Below, in pieces: positions 25,371 through 32,724 of a DNA stretch of 39,508 nucleotides. Positions within the stretch are counted from its first letter, which is position 1. Every line of letters starts with the position of its first letter. The position numbers and the translations under genes were made by a program. The DNA comes from Verrucomicrobiota bacterium (GTDB taxonomy: Bacteria; Verrucomicrobiota; Verrucomicrobiia; Chthoniobacterales; UBA10450): positions 1 through 39,508 of the forward strand of contig QHQA01000046.1 of NCBI GenBank assembly GCA_003219695.1. The letters run 5' to 3'. The notes beneath the pieces were generated by a model, which was given only the letters and a program-made list of their open reading frames with translations, was not told the origin of the DNA and did no database searches.

Positions 25371-25445
25371 GCGGCAGGAATCGAACTCACTTAAAGCGCC
25401 TTTGCAAGTCAAACCGCTCTGCGAGCGCCGCAATAACTGTTTGGC

Positions 25446-26546
25446 TTACCCGAGCTTAACGAAATACTTTCCGGGCAACTGCTTGACCAAGCGTTTGAGT
25501 TCCAACTGCAACAATGTCGATGAAACGGCTGCGCTTGGCAAGTTGCTCCTCGCTGCGATGTCGTCGATCGAAGTCTCGGTGGCGTCAATTGCGTCATATA
25601 CTCGACGCTCTTCATCTGAAAGCGGCGGCAATGGACGGGCCGCAGCTTCCGGCGAGGGTTTCGTTTCGGGAAGAAGAATCTGCAAATCGTCCAGAATATC
25701 CGACGCATCCATGACCAGTTTCGCCCCCTGCTGAATCAGGCGGTTCGATCCCATCGCGCTGGGCGCGTTAATGTGGCCCGGCACGGCGTAAACCGATCGG
25801 CCTTGTTCGAGCGCCTGTGCGGCCGTGATGAGCGCGCCGCTGTTTAAGCCAGCCTCCACCACAAGAACCCCATGGCTCCAGCCAGAAATAATCCGGTTGC
25901 GCATCGGAAAAGTTTGACGGTCGGGCTCAATGTCCATCGAGAACTCGGAAACTATTGCGCCGTTCCCGCCCCTAATTTTTTCCGCCAGCGCAGCATTCTC
26001 CGGCGGATAGAGTTTCGCCAAGCCGGCGCCGATCACCGCAATGGTCCGTCCCTTGGCGGCAAGCGCGCCTTGGTGCGCGGCGGTGTCGATGCCGCGCGCC
26101 AATCCGCTGATGATACTCAAGCCTGCGTAAGCGAGTTGGTAGGCCAGCTTCTTGGCCGCTTCCATCCCGTAATGCGTGGTGCGTCGCGCGCCGATCACGC
26201 CGATGGCGTGATGATCGCGTTCCTGTAGTTCGCCCCAGACATAAAGCACAATCGGCGGCGCATGAATCTCGCATAGCGGCCGCGGATACGATGGCGACTC
26301 TTGAGTGATCACAGTCACGCCAAAGTCGCGCACCCGTTGCAGCTCCGCGGAAAGATCGATCGTCGATTCCCAATTTGAAATTTGCTCGGCTACTTCGTTG
26401 CCGATTCCTTCGACCTTGCGCAGTTCACTGCGTTTCGCTGAGAGAATTTGTTGCGGTTCGTTGAAAACCTCCAGCAACTTTCGCAACCGTACCGGCCCGA
26501 CCGTCGGCAGCATGTTGAGCGCGATGCAAGCTTCGGTCGCATTCAT
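25446..26546 (-). CDS. dprA: DNA-processing protein DprA
   Basis: DprA loads RecA on incoming single-stranded DNA during natural transformation. The 366-residue protein has an N-terminal helix-hairpin-helix region (LPTVGPVRLRKLLEVF ... VEGIGNEVAEQI). The Rossmann-like core follows with VIGARRTTHYGMEAAKKLA, SGLARGIDTAAHQGAL, FPMRNRIISG and SGALITAAQALEQGR. A winged-helix segment (about 300-366) closes it. All core motifs are intact. Transcribed toward the topoisomerase gene. Confidence 0.95.
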   Translation of the reverse strand: MNATEACIALNMLPTVGPVRLRKLLEVFNEPQQILSAKRSELRKVEGIGNEVAEQISNWESTIDLSAELQRVRDFGVTVITQESPSYPRPLCEIHAPPIVLYVWGELQERDHHAIGVIGARRTTHYGMEAAKKLAYQLAYAGLSIISGLARGIDTAAHQGALAAKGRTIAVIGAGLAKLYPPENAALAEKIRGGNGAIVSEFSMDIEPDRQTFPMRNRIISGWSHGVLVVEAGLNSGALITAAQALEQGRSVYAVPGHINAPSAMGSNRLIQQGAKLVMDASDILDDLQILLPETKPSPEAAARPLPPLSDEERRVYDAIDATETSIDDIAARSNLPSAAVSSTLLQLELKRLVKQLPGKYFVKLG

Positions 26547-26557
26547 CTTGACGCGAA

Positions 26558-26620
26558 GTAACGCGAGCGTCCCCGCTTGCGACGCTCTCTAAAACGCAAG
26601 CCGGAGGCTCGCGCTACCTT
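26558..26620. repeat. Palindromic repeat, family D (between ssb and dprA)
   Basis: GTAACGCGAGCGTCCCCGCT (26558-26577) faces GCAAGCCGGAGGCTCGCGCT (26596-26615). The ssb stop TAA (minus strand, 26619-26621) touches its CTACCTT edge, exactly as for hinT at 15798. Confidence 0.8.
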
Positions 26621-27059
26621 AAAACGGAATCTCGTCCTCGTCCGGCTGGGCCGGCGCCGATGCTTTCGGCGGCGCGCTGGCTTGCCTTTGGTCGCCGGTC
26701 ATCTCGGCGGCGGCGCCACCAGTGGGACGACCGCCTAACAATTGCATGTTCTCGCCTACCACGCGCAATCTGCTCCGTTTCTGTCCAGTCTGCTTATCAT
26801 CCCAGGTGTCCATTTGCAGCCGGCCTTCGATAAACACCGGCCTGCCTTTTTTGAGATACTCGCCAGCGATTTCAGCCGTTCGTCCCCAGAGGGTCACTTC
26901 CACAAATGTGACTTCTTCGCGTTTCTCACCGCTATCGGTCGTATAAGCACGATTCACTGCGACACCAAGATCGCAAACGGCGCTGCCCTTGGGCGTATAA
27001 CGCACCTCGGGATCGCGAGTGACATTTCCAAGCAAGAGAACTTTATTGAGGTTGGCCAT
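26619..27059 (-). CDS. ssb: Single-stranded DNA-binding protein SSB
   Basis: 146 residues. The OB fold opens ANLNKVLLLGNVTRDPEVRY and includes FVEVTLWGRTAEIAGEYLKKG and GRLQMDTWDD. A flexible Gly/Ala/Pro linker ends in the acidic tip DEDEIPF, which docks partner proteins. It lies just downstream of rpsF, the classic rpsF-ssb arrangement. Confidence 0.96.
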   Translation of the reverse strand: MANLNKVLLLGNVTRDPEVRYTPKGSAVCDLGVAVNRAYTTDSGEKREEVTFVEVTLWGRTAEIAGEYLKKGRPVFIEGRLQMDTWDDKQTGQKRSRLRVVGENMQLLGGRPTGGAAAEMTGDQRQASAPPKASAPAQPDEDEIPF

Positions 27060-27077
27060 GCCGCCGTTATAGGGAGA

Positions 27078-27404
27078 TCATTTCGCTTTGGCCAGCTTTT
27101 TCGGCTGTTTCTCCTTCTTCTCTGGAAGCTGCTGGTAATGCTGCCGGTACACGTCCGGGTCCAGTTTAAACTTAGACCGCAGCTTCACAATCAACTGAGG
27201 ATCGGCACCGAAAATAAAGTTCACGTAATATCCGGAATCGAGCGGGCCGGCCATGTAGGAGAAATGGCGCTTGTCCATTTTTTGCACCTGTTCGACTTGG
27301 GCGCCTTCCTTCTGAAACTCGGATTCCAGGCGCTCAATCATTTCCTTGACGTTGTCCTCCTTGCCCTGCGTGTTCAGCACCAGTAACGCTTCGTAACGAT
27401 TCAT
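27078..27404 (-). CDS. rpsF: 30S ribosomal protein S6
   Basis: 108 residues beginning NRYEALLVLNTQG, with the DKRHFSYMAGPLDSGYYVNFIF core typical of S6 and a basic lysine-rich tail. It starts within the stop of pth (ATGA overlap), so translation is probably coupled; ssb follows after 18 bases. Confidence 0.94.
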   Translation of the reverse strand: MNRYEALLVLNTQGKEDNVKEMIERLESEFQKEGAQVEQVQKMDKRHFSYMAGPLDSGYYVNFIFGADPQLIVKLRSKFKLDPDVYRQHYQQLPEKKEKQPKKLAKAK

Positions 27405-27973
27405 GTTTCTTGGGTTTCTTGTGGATTGTTGAAGATGTTCATGGCGGAAACGAGCCCGTTGTCAATCGCGCATTTCACCGCTTCCACCGCGCGATCGATT
27501 GCCGATCTGGCGATGGGTTTCTCCTCATCGAGAAAGCGACTCAACACATAATCAACTGATCCCTCGCGTGGCGCGTCGCCGATGCCGATACGCAGGCGCG
27601 GGATCTCCTCCGTCCCGAACTGCACGATAATTGACTCGAGACCGTTGTGGCCGCCTGGTCCGCCGCGTGCACGCAACCGAAGCCGGCCCAATGGCAGAGC
27701 AAAATCGTCGAGCACAACGAGGACTTCCTTCGGTTCAATCTTATAAAACTGCGCAACCGAGAAAAGTGGGTAGCCGCTTCGGTTCATGAAGCTTATCGGT
27801 TTCACCAGAAGCACAGCGCCACATTTCGCCGAGAGCGCATCCCACTTCGCCGATTTTTCCCACGTTGATCCAAATTGTGCTACTAACTGATCGACTACCA
27901 TGAAGCCGATGTTGTGTCGGGTGGCAGCGTGTTCGGGCCCGGGATTCCCAAGCCCGGCAATCAGGCGAATCAT
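27401..27973 (-). CDS. pth: Peptidyl-tRNA hydrolase
   Basis: Releases tRNA from stalled peptidyl-tRNA. The product begins MIRLIAGLGNPGPEHAATRHNIGF, containing the catalytic His in RHNIGF. VKPISFMNRSG, VLDDFALPLGRLRLR and GGPGGHNGLESI follow. I chose ATG 27973. The frame extends to 28108, but its first 45 codons translate a palindromic repeat (LSERSESKG-type peptide), not protein sequence. An intermediate ATG at 27988 adds five residues. Confidence 0.94.
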   Translation of the reverse strand: MIRLIAGLGNPGPEHAATRHNIGFMVVDQLVAQFGSTWEKSAKWDALSAKCGAVLLVKPISFMNRSGYPLFSVAQFYKIEPKEVLVVLDDFALPLGRLRLRARGGPGGHNGLESIIVQFGTEEIPRLRIGIGDAPREGSVDYVLSRFLDEEKPIARSAIDRAVEAVKCAIDNGLVSAMNIFNNPQETQET

Positions 27974-27982
27974 GTTTTCTGT

Positions 27983-28124
27983 CGTCATTGTGAGCGAAGT
28001 GCAGCCCTTCGACTCGCTGCGCTCACTCAGGGTAAACTCTACGAAGTCGAAGAATTCCGTCGAACTACGCAAAGCTCGTTCAGCGGGATGCCTCGACCCC
28101 GAAACCATTCGGGGCTCGGGATGA
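27983..28124. repeat. Palindromic repeat, family E (rplY-pth gap)
   Basis: Begins GTCATTGTGAGCGAAGTGCA and ends with GGGGCTCGGGATGAC, with internal palindromes around CTTCGACTCGCTGCGCTCA and CCCCGAAACCATTCGGGG. Related to the element at 914-1004. Confidence 0.7.
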
Positions 28125-28126
28125 CG

Positions 28127-28837
28127 CTATTTCTTCTCCTTCTCTTTTGGAGCTTTTTCCTTCGCTGCCGGAGCAGGCGCAGTAGCAGCTTCGCCCTCTT
28201 CCTTTTTCTCGGTGATCACTTCCGGTCCGGCAGCCGCAGCTTCTGCCTCTGGCGCAACCCGTTCTTCTTCCACTACCGGCGCGACCACGGAAAACGCCGT
28301 GAGATCTTGCTGCACCTTTGCTGTTACTCCGGGAGGAAGTCGGATGTTGCGAACGTGAATGGAATCGCCAATGTTTAGCTGCGAAACGTCCACCGTGAGC
28401 CGATCCGGCAGATCCCCTGGAAGACATTCAATCGCCAGCGCGCGCAAGCTTTGCTCCAGCAAGCCGCCAAACGTCTTGACGCCAACAGCGGTGCCAATCG
28501 GTTCGAGAGGAACTTCGGCTTGGATCATCTGGTCCATGGAGATGGCGTGAAAATCCACGTGACGAATGTTCCCGCTCACAGGGGAGTGCTGCACTTCCTG
28601 CACCAGCGCGGTGCGGCTCGATCCTTCACCAGCGATTTCGAGCTCGACCAGGACGTTTTCTCCCGATGCCTGGCTCATCAGCGTGTTAATGTCACGCGCG
28701 GCGACTTGCAGCGGCTGCGGTGTATCCCGGCCGCCGTAAATGACTGCGGGAATCAATCCGCGCGCTCTGAGTTTGCGCACTGCTGAGCGGCCAATCTGCC
28801 CGCGTGGTTCAGCTTTAAGCTTAACTTGTTTTGCCAT
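28127..28837 (-). CDS. rplY: 50S ribosomal protein L25/Ctc (long form)
   Basis: 236 residues. The N-terminal 5S-rRNA-binding L25 domain (AKQVKLKAEPRGQIGRSAVRKLRARGLIPAVIYG) is followed by the TL5-type C-terminal domain (VPLEPIGTAVGVKTFGGLLEQ, LPPGVTAKVQ) and a Glu/Ala/Lys-rich tail. Its start lies inside the 3' end of prs, overlapping by 17 bases. Confidence 0.94.
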   Translation of the reverse strand: MAKQVKLKAEPRGQIGRSAVRKLRARGLIPAVIYGGRDTPQPLQVAARDINTLMSQASGENVLVELEIAGEGSSRTALVQEVQHSPVSGNIRHVDFHAISMDQMIQAEVPLEPIGTAVGVKTFGGLLEQSLRALAIECLPGDLPDRLTVDVSQLNIGDSIHVRNIRLPPGVTAKVQQDLTAFSVVAPVVEEERVAPEAEAAAAGPEVITEKKEEGEAATAPAPAAKEKAPKEKEKK

Positions 28838-29798
28838 TTTTTTCGTTCTCGATGTTGAACAGCGACGATACAGACTCGTCGTTATGAATCCGTTTAATGC
28901 CTTCTCCGAGAAGCTCGGAGACGCAGAGCACCGTGATTTTAAATCCGTCCACGGTGCGCACCGGCGTGCTGTTGGTGGTAACTAATTCCTTGAGTTGGGA
29001 TTTTTGCAACCGCGGGATGGCCACGTCCACGAGCACCGCGTGCGCGACCCCGGCAAAAACGTCCCGCGCGCCGTGCTTTTTCAAAAGCTCGGCCGCGGAC
29101 GTCAGCGTGCCCGCCGTTTCCGTGAGATCATCCACCAGGAGCACGTCGCGATCTTCCACGTCGCCGATCAAATAGAGCGCTTCGGTCTCAGTTGCGCTTT
29201 TGCGCTCCTTTGCCACGATCGCCAGGTTAGCGCCGAGTGCTTCCGCGTAAGCCGACGCCATCTTCAGCCCGCCCAAGTCGGGTGAGACGACGGCGGTCGT
29301 CTTGCCGTGAAGCCGTTTGCGCAAATATCGGATCAACACCGGCAGCGAATAGAGATGGTCCACCGGAATATCGAAGAAGCCCTGCACCTGTTGCGCATGC
29401 AGGTCCATCGTCAGCACGCGACTCACGCCAGCGGCGTGCAGTAAATTGGCCACGAGCTTGGCCGTGATCGGCACGCGCGGCTGATCTTTGCGGTCCTGGC
29501 GCGCGTATCCGAAAAATGGAATCACAGCCGTGATCCGATCCGCGCTGGCTCGCCGGGCTGCGTCCACCATGATCAGCAACTCCATCAAGTGTTGATTCGT
29601 CGGCGGACAAGTCGGCTGAATGATGAACACATCGTGCCCGCGAATATTTTCCTCAATGCGCACATACGTTTCCCCGTCGGGAAACGATTTCACCGTCCCT
29701 TGCCCTAGCGGCACACCGACGTATTTGCAAATCCGCTCCGCCAAATCGCGGTTGGCAGAGCCGCTAAAAATTTTCAATTCTGGCTGAAGCGCAAACAT
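28821..29798 (-). CDS. prs: Ribose-phosphate pyrophosphokinase
   Basis: Makes PRPP from ribose 5-phosphate and ATP. 325 residues. Diagnostic parts are FSGSANRDLAERICKYVGVPLG, DGETYVRIEENIRGHDVFI, PFFGYARQDRKDQPR, DLHAQQVQGFFDIPVDHLY and the PRPP loop DVLLVDDLTETAGTL. First gene of the cluster running down to the topoisomerase. About 110 bp of its 5' end is duplicated at 30464-30578. Confidence 0.96.
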   Translation of the reverse strand: MFALQPELKIFSGSANRDLAERICKYVGVPLGQGTVKSFPDGETYVRIEENIRGHDVFIIQPTCPPTNQHLMELLIMVDAARRASADRITAVIPFFGYARQDRKDQPRVPITAKLVANLLHAAGVSRVLTMDLHAQQVQGFFDIPVDHLYSLPVLIRYLRKRLHGKTTAVVSPDLGGLKMASAYAEALGANLAIVAKERKSATETEALYLIGDVEDRDVLLVDDLTETAGTLTSAAELLKKHGARDVFAGVAHAVLVDVAIPRLQKSQLKELVTTNSTPVRTVDGFKITVLCVSELLGEGIKRIHNDESVSSLFNIENEKNGKTS

Positions 29799-29871
29799 CG
29801 GAGAGCCGCTACACTAGCCGCGCAAGATCGCCATTGGCAAATCCAGAATGCTCTTAGTGTCGGCAGTGCAA

Positions 29872-30127
29872 TCACGTTTGCTTCGCCGAAGCGTAAGCAC
29901 GCGCATATGAGCGTACCTGATTGCGGATCATCCGCTGATAGCTGGTATTGCGCCGCCGCGCTTCCCGCTTGGAAAATGCCAGGGAATCGTTGTCCAGCGC
30001 CAGCGTGACTTTTGTTTGCGGCATGATGTCTGCCAGTTCGTCGGGCGACGGTAAATCGTCTTTGATTCCCGGAGCTCGCCGATGATCTCGCCTTATCGTC
30101 AGTGTACCTAACGGTTTTCCTTTTCAT
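29872..30127 (-). pseudogene. BrnA/CopG-type antitoxin remnant
   Basis: ATG 30127 begins MKRKTVRYTDD, as BrnA-like antitoxins do, then the frame is lost twice. The same strand continues in other frames with GEIIGEL and then DDLPSPDELADIMPQTKVTL, ALDNDSLAFSKREARRRNTS and YQRMIRNQVRSYA, ending in a TGA at 29872. The later part is the ribbon-helix-helix-type antitoxin body. At least two indels separate start from end. It overlaps the end of the toxin remnant, as in intact brnTA operons. Confidence 0.65.
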
Positions 30128-30380
30128 ATTGCCTCCTGCCTTTTGTCCAAAATCCAGCGCCAATAATGCGAATCGCATCAGAGCGCCGCGGCTAACGAAC
30201 GGTTAAAATTCCGCGCGCCGTCCGCCCAACGCAAAAGAAACGTGGCTCTGTTTCAGTGTGTCCTCAATCAACGCTTACGATACGCCTTGGATCGAGAAAA
30301 GCTCGCTGAGCCTCCGTGAAATCGACACCGTGCTTCGCGATGTTCACGGCTTCCTTTTTCCTATCTTATTCGAACCTCAC
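30108..30380 (-). pseudogene. BrnT-type toxin remnant
   Basis: From GTG 30380 the strand encodes VRFE-stop-DRKKEAVNIAKHGVDF, then TEAQRAFLDPRRIVSVD, another stop (30264-30266), and TEPRFFCVGRTARGILTVR. After a frameshift comes AIRIIGAGFWTKGRRQYEKE and a TAG at 30108. These blocks in this order match BrnT, an RNase toxin with a RelE-like fold. Two stops and one frameshift make it inactive. The antitoxin remnant follows directly. Confidence 0.7.
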
Positions 30381-30463
30381 GCCGGCAAGATCGCGGACGT
30401 ATTGCGGTCCATCGATACTGCCTTACAGACGTCTCTATGGCTTGCTTGCGTAGCTACCATCGG

Positions 30464-30578
30464 AACGAATTTCACCGTCGCTTGCCCCAGCGGCACACCG
30501 AAGTATTTGCAAATTCGCTCCGCGAAATCGCGGTCGGCCGAGCCGCTAAAAAATTTTTTCTTCTGGCTGAAGCGCGGA
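30464..30578 (-). pseudogene. Duplicated fragment of the prs 5' end
   Basis: The stretch TTCACCGTCGCTTGCCCCAG onward follows 29681-29792 nearly base for base, through AGCGGCACACCGA, GTATTTGCAAAT and GAGCCGCTAAA to TTCTGGCTGAAGCGC. It covers roughly the first 37 codons of prs (minus strand) and stops near the start codon. The toxin-antitoxin remnant lies between the two copies. Confidence 0.8.
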
Positions 30579-30616
30579 CCGGCGGTTCCAGTATTGCGAG
30601 ATAGTGAATGCTGCTT

Positions 30617-30713
30617 CTCCTCTTACTCTCACTCGTGTTCCTGCTAGTGCTCCCCCCCAATTATTAAGAGCAAGAGTAAGAGCGGGAGCACGAGTAAGAG
30701 TAGGAGCAAGAGG
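30617..30713. repeat. Large imperfect hairpin of CTCTTACTC-type units
   Basis: The left arm (30617-30652) starts CTCCTCTTACTCTCACTCGT. The right arm (30668-30713) ends AGTAAGAGTAGGAGCAAGAGG. They face each other across about 15 bases. The arms are built of short degenerate units, like the ends of the S23 element but without a gene. An isolated arm occurs at 17326-17350. Confidence 0.6.
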
Positions 30714-30738
30714 ACAGACAGGAGTTGCCTGTCCGCTC

Positions 30739-31152
30739 TCAAAACCGGAACAGAAACGTCTCGTTGCCGGCGGCGTATCGCACCACTTTTTGATTGGGCG
30801 CTCGAATGAATTGATCGCGCAGCCCCAGCCAGCCGCGCAACTGCTGCGGCGCTTTTGCTACAGGACCAGACCAGCCCTGGCGGGCGAACGCTCCTTTGAC
30901 TTCGGCAAACGTCGCATCCTGTCGGAGAGATAGCAGCGTTATTCCCGGTCCTTTCGAGACTGTTAATTCGAAATTGCCCGTTTTCGAAAAGCGGACGATC
31001 GCGTCACCGATCAGAGTCGTCTTGGGCGTTCGATACATCAGTTGGCCGGTTTTGGTCTGCCATCCTGACGTCGGCTCGGCAAATTGATGGTGTGAAATGG
31101 TTGCGCAACTTGCCAGGCCGAGCAGCGTGACCGCAGCAATTGTGATCTTCAA
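30739..31152 (-). CDS. Putative lipoprotein
   Basis: About 137 residues starting at TTG 31152: a short hydrophobic leader (LKITIAAVTLLGLA) and a lipobox LGLASC. The mature part has TLIGDAIVRFSKTGNFELTVSKGPGITLL, a beta-rich segment with no catalytic motif. The frame runs up to 31203, but its first 17 codons translate an inverted repeat, so a later start is preferred. Likely anchored in a membrane; function unknown. Confidence 0.65.
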   Translation of the reverse strand: MKITIAAVTLLGLASCATISHHQFAEPTSGWQTKTGQLMYRTPKTTLIGDAIVRFSKTGNFELTVSKGPGITLLSLRQDATFAEVKGAFARQGWSGPVAKAPQQLRGWLGLRDQFIRAPNQKVVRYAAGNETFLFRF

Positions 31153-31248
31153 CCACGAATGGACACGAATAGACACGAATAAGAGGCTTAAAAGGTCAGA
31201 CAAGAGTCGGCGAAACAGATTCGTGTCAATTAGTGTTTATTCGTGGTT
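31151..31248. repeat. ACACGAAT inverted repeat, family I
   Basis: AACCACGAATGGACACGAAT (31151-31170) and ATTTATTCGTGG-type sequence at 31219-31248 form 30-bp arms with a few mismatches around a 38-base loop. It sits between the 5' end of the lipoprotein gene and the stop of the flavin reductase gene (31251). Confidence 0.75.
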
Positions 31249-31250
31249 AC

Positions 31251-32615
31251 TTAGTTTGGAACACCGACGGGTTGCGCGGAAGCAGCAGAGGCTTCTTTCT
31301 TCGGCATAAGCGTCAGCTTCGGTGCAATCGGATAACGGCGTTGCAGCCAAACGAGAAAATAAAACACCCACATCCGCCAGCGAATCGGGAAACTGTTACC
31401 GACATTTCCGCCAAGCACTGCATTCACTGCCGGAGCGAGACCGAGCACATTGCGAGGCGCCAGGAAAACTTCGATAAATTCCTTGGTGTACCACGCATCG
31501 ACGAACCGCAGATAAACGTCCATCGCGCGATTCACCGATCGCTCGTATTGCGCGAAAAGCTGTTTAGCCTTGCGCGGGTGGTCGAGAACTTCATTCAGGG
31601 CGTCGGCGCATCGTTCGCCGCTGAAAACGGCGAGAAAAACACCGCTGCTAAAAATGGGGTCAATAAACCCGGCGGCATCGCCTGCGAGCAACCAGCGGTC
31701 GCCGTACAATCGTTTGCTCCGATAAGAAAAATCCGCTTCCACATAAACTTTCGACACACGCCGCGCGTTTGTCATCCGTTTAGCAATCGTTGGCTGTTCG
31801 GCCAGCGCTTGTTCGAGAAAATCTTCAGCGCTGAGCTTGGACTTGCGAAAAGTTTCACTATCGAGAACCACTCCAACGCTGGTGCGCTCAACGGTGAGGG
31901 GAATCAACCAGAACCAGCGATCAACAGCGCGAAGCAAAACTGTGAGCGTCCCGTCGATTCCTTCCGCGCGCCAGACGCCGTCGTAATGCGCGAATATGGA
32001 TAGCTTCTGAAGATGCTCGTAGTTTTTCTTGATTTTGAATTGTCTGCCCAGCAACGAAGTGCGCCCACTGGCATCGATGACGTAACGCGCCCGAATTTCG
32101 TCTTCCCTGGTAGGGACATCGCGCTGCGATGTCCGGTCGGCGCAGCGCGCCAACCCTACCTCATCAGAGCGTACGCCTTTCCAAAATAACATAGCTTCAT
32201 CGACTGTGAATGGGACACGGGTGACCAAAGTCTCTTCGTGCACTTCCGCACCGGATTCGGCGGCATGATCGAGCAGCAGCTTGTCGAAATCACCGCGTGT
32301 GACCTGATACGCGTGATCGGTTTGCGAGCGGTAGCCGTCCTTGAAATAAAACTTCGTTCCAGTGTCGGAGCACGCGCCCATGATTTCGCCCCCGTACTTT
32401 TTCAAGAACCCCGCGCGTAAAATTTTTTCGTGTAGATCCAGCCGGGTAAAAGCCTTCATGCTGAACGGCAACAGCGATTCGCCAATGTGAAAGCGCGGAA
32501 ATTTTTCGCGCTCGAACACGATCACGCGCCGGCCCGCGCGCGCGAGCAGCGCAGCGGCAGTGCTGCCCGCCGGTCCGCCTCCAATGATCGCGACATCGTA
32601 CATGCTGCTGCTCAT
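31251..32615 (-). CDS. FAD-dependent oxidoreductase (geranylgeranyl reductase/halogenase-like) with a REP-encoded insertion
   Basis: 454 residues. The FAD Rossmann motif VAIIGGGPAGSTAAALLARAG is N-terminal. EREKFPRFHIGESLLP, typical of the geranylgeranyl-reductase/halogenase group, follows, then RARYVIDASGRTSLLG and LLAGDAAGFIDPIFSSGVFLA (the second FAD motif). The substrate cannot be told from the sequence; reduction of isoprenoid chains or oxidation of an aromatic are options. About 17 residues (VGLARCADRTSQRDVPT) between WKGVRSDE and REDEIRARYV coincide with a family C palindrome, so a REP has been taken into the frame. Confidence 0.88.
   Translation of the reverse strand: MSSSMYDVAIIGGGPAGSTAAALLARAGRRVIVFEREKFPRFHIGESLLPFSMKAFTRLDLHEKILRAGFLKKYGGEIMGACSDTGTKFYFKDGYRSQTDHAYQVTRGDFDKLLLDHAAESGAEVHEETLVTRVPFTVDEAMLFWKGVRSDEVGLARCADRTSQRDVPTREDEIRARYVIDASGRTSLLGRQFKIKKNYEHLQKLSIFAHYDGVWRAEGIDGTLTVLLRAVDRWFWLIPLTVERTSVGVVLDSETFRKSKLSAEDFLEQALAEQPTIAKRMTNARRVSKVYVEADFSYRSKRLYGDRWLLAGDAAGFIDPIFSSGVFLAVFSGERCADALNEVLDHPRKAKQLFAQYERSVNRAMDVYLRFVDAWYTKEFIEVFLAPRNVLGLAPAVNAVLGGNVGNSFPIRWRMWVFYFLVWLQRRYPIAPKLTLMPKKEASAASAQPVGVPN
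32108..32164. repeat. REP-like palindrome, family C, inside the flavin reductase gene
   Basis: TGGTAGGGACATCGCGCTGC (32109-32128) leads to GCGCAGCGCGCCAACCCTAC (32140-32159). Same family as 5244-5304. The reading frame is open through it. Confidence 0.8.
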
Positions 32616-32724
32616 CGTCTGTTCAGTTTAGCAAATTGTCGGGATTTTGGTAGGATCGAAGCGACACGCTCGGACGCCCGCGGCGCTCGTCCTGCCAAAC
32701 TTGTGTTAGAATTTGCCCGGGAAA

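Larger units (their letters stand above)
30381..30738. other. Gene-free stretch with a prs fragment and a hairpin repeat
   Basis: No intact gene. 30464-30578 repeats the prs 5' end and 30617-30713 is a large imperfect inverted repeat. 30381-30463 shows nothing recognisable. Confidence 0.6.

Noticed and set aside
27974..28108. 45-residue N-terminal extension of peptidyl-tRNA hydrolase
   Set aside because: It translates a palindromic repeat also present at 914-1004; the conserved protein starts at 27973.
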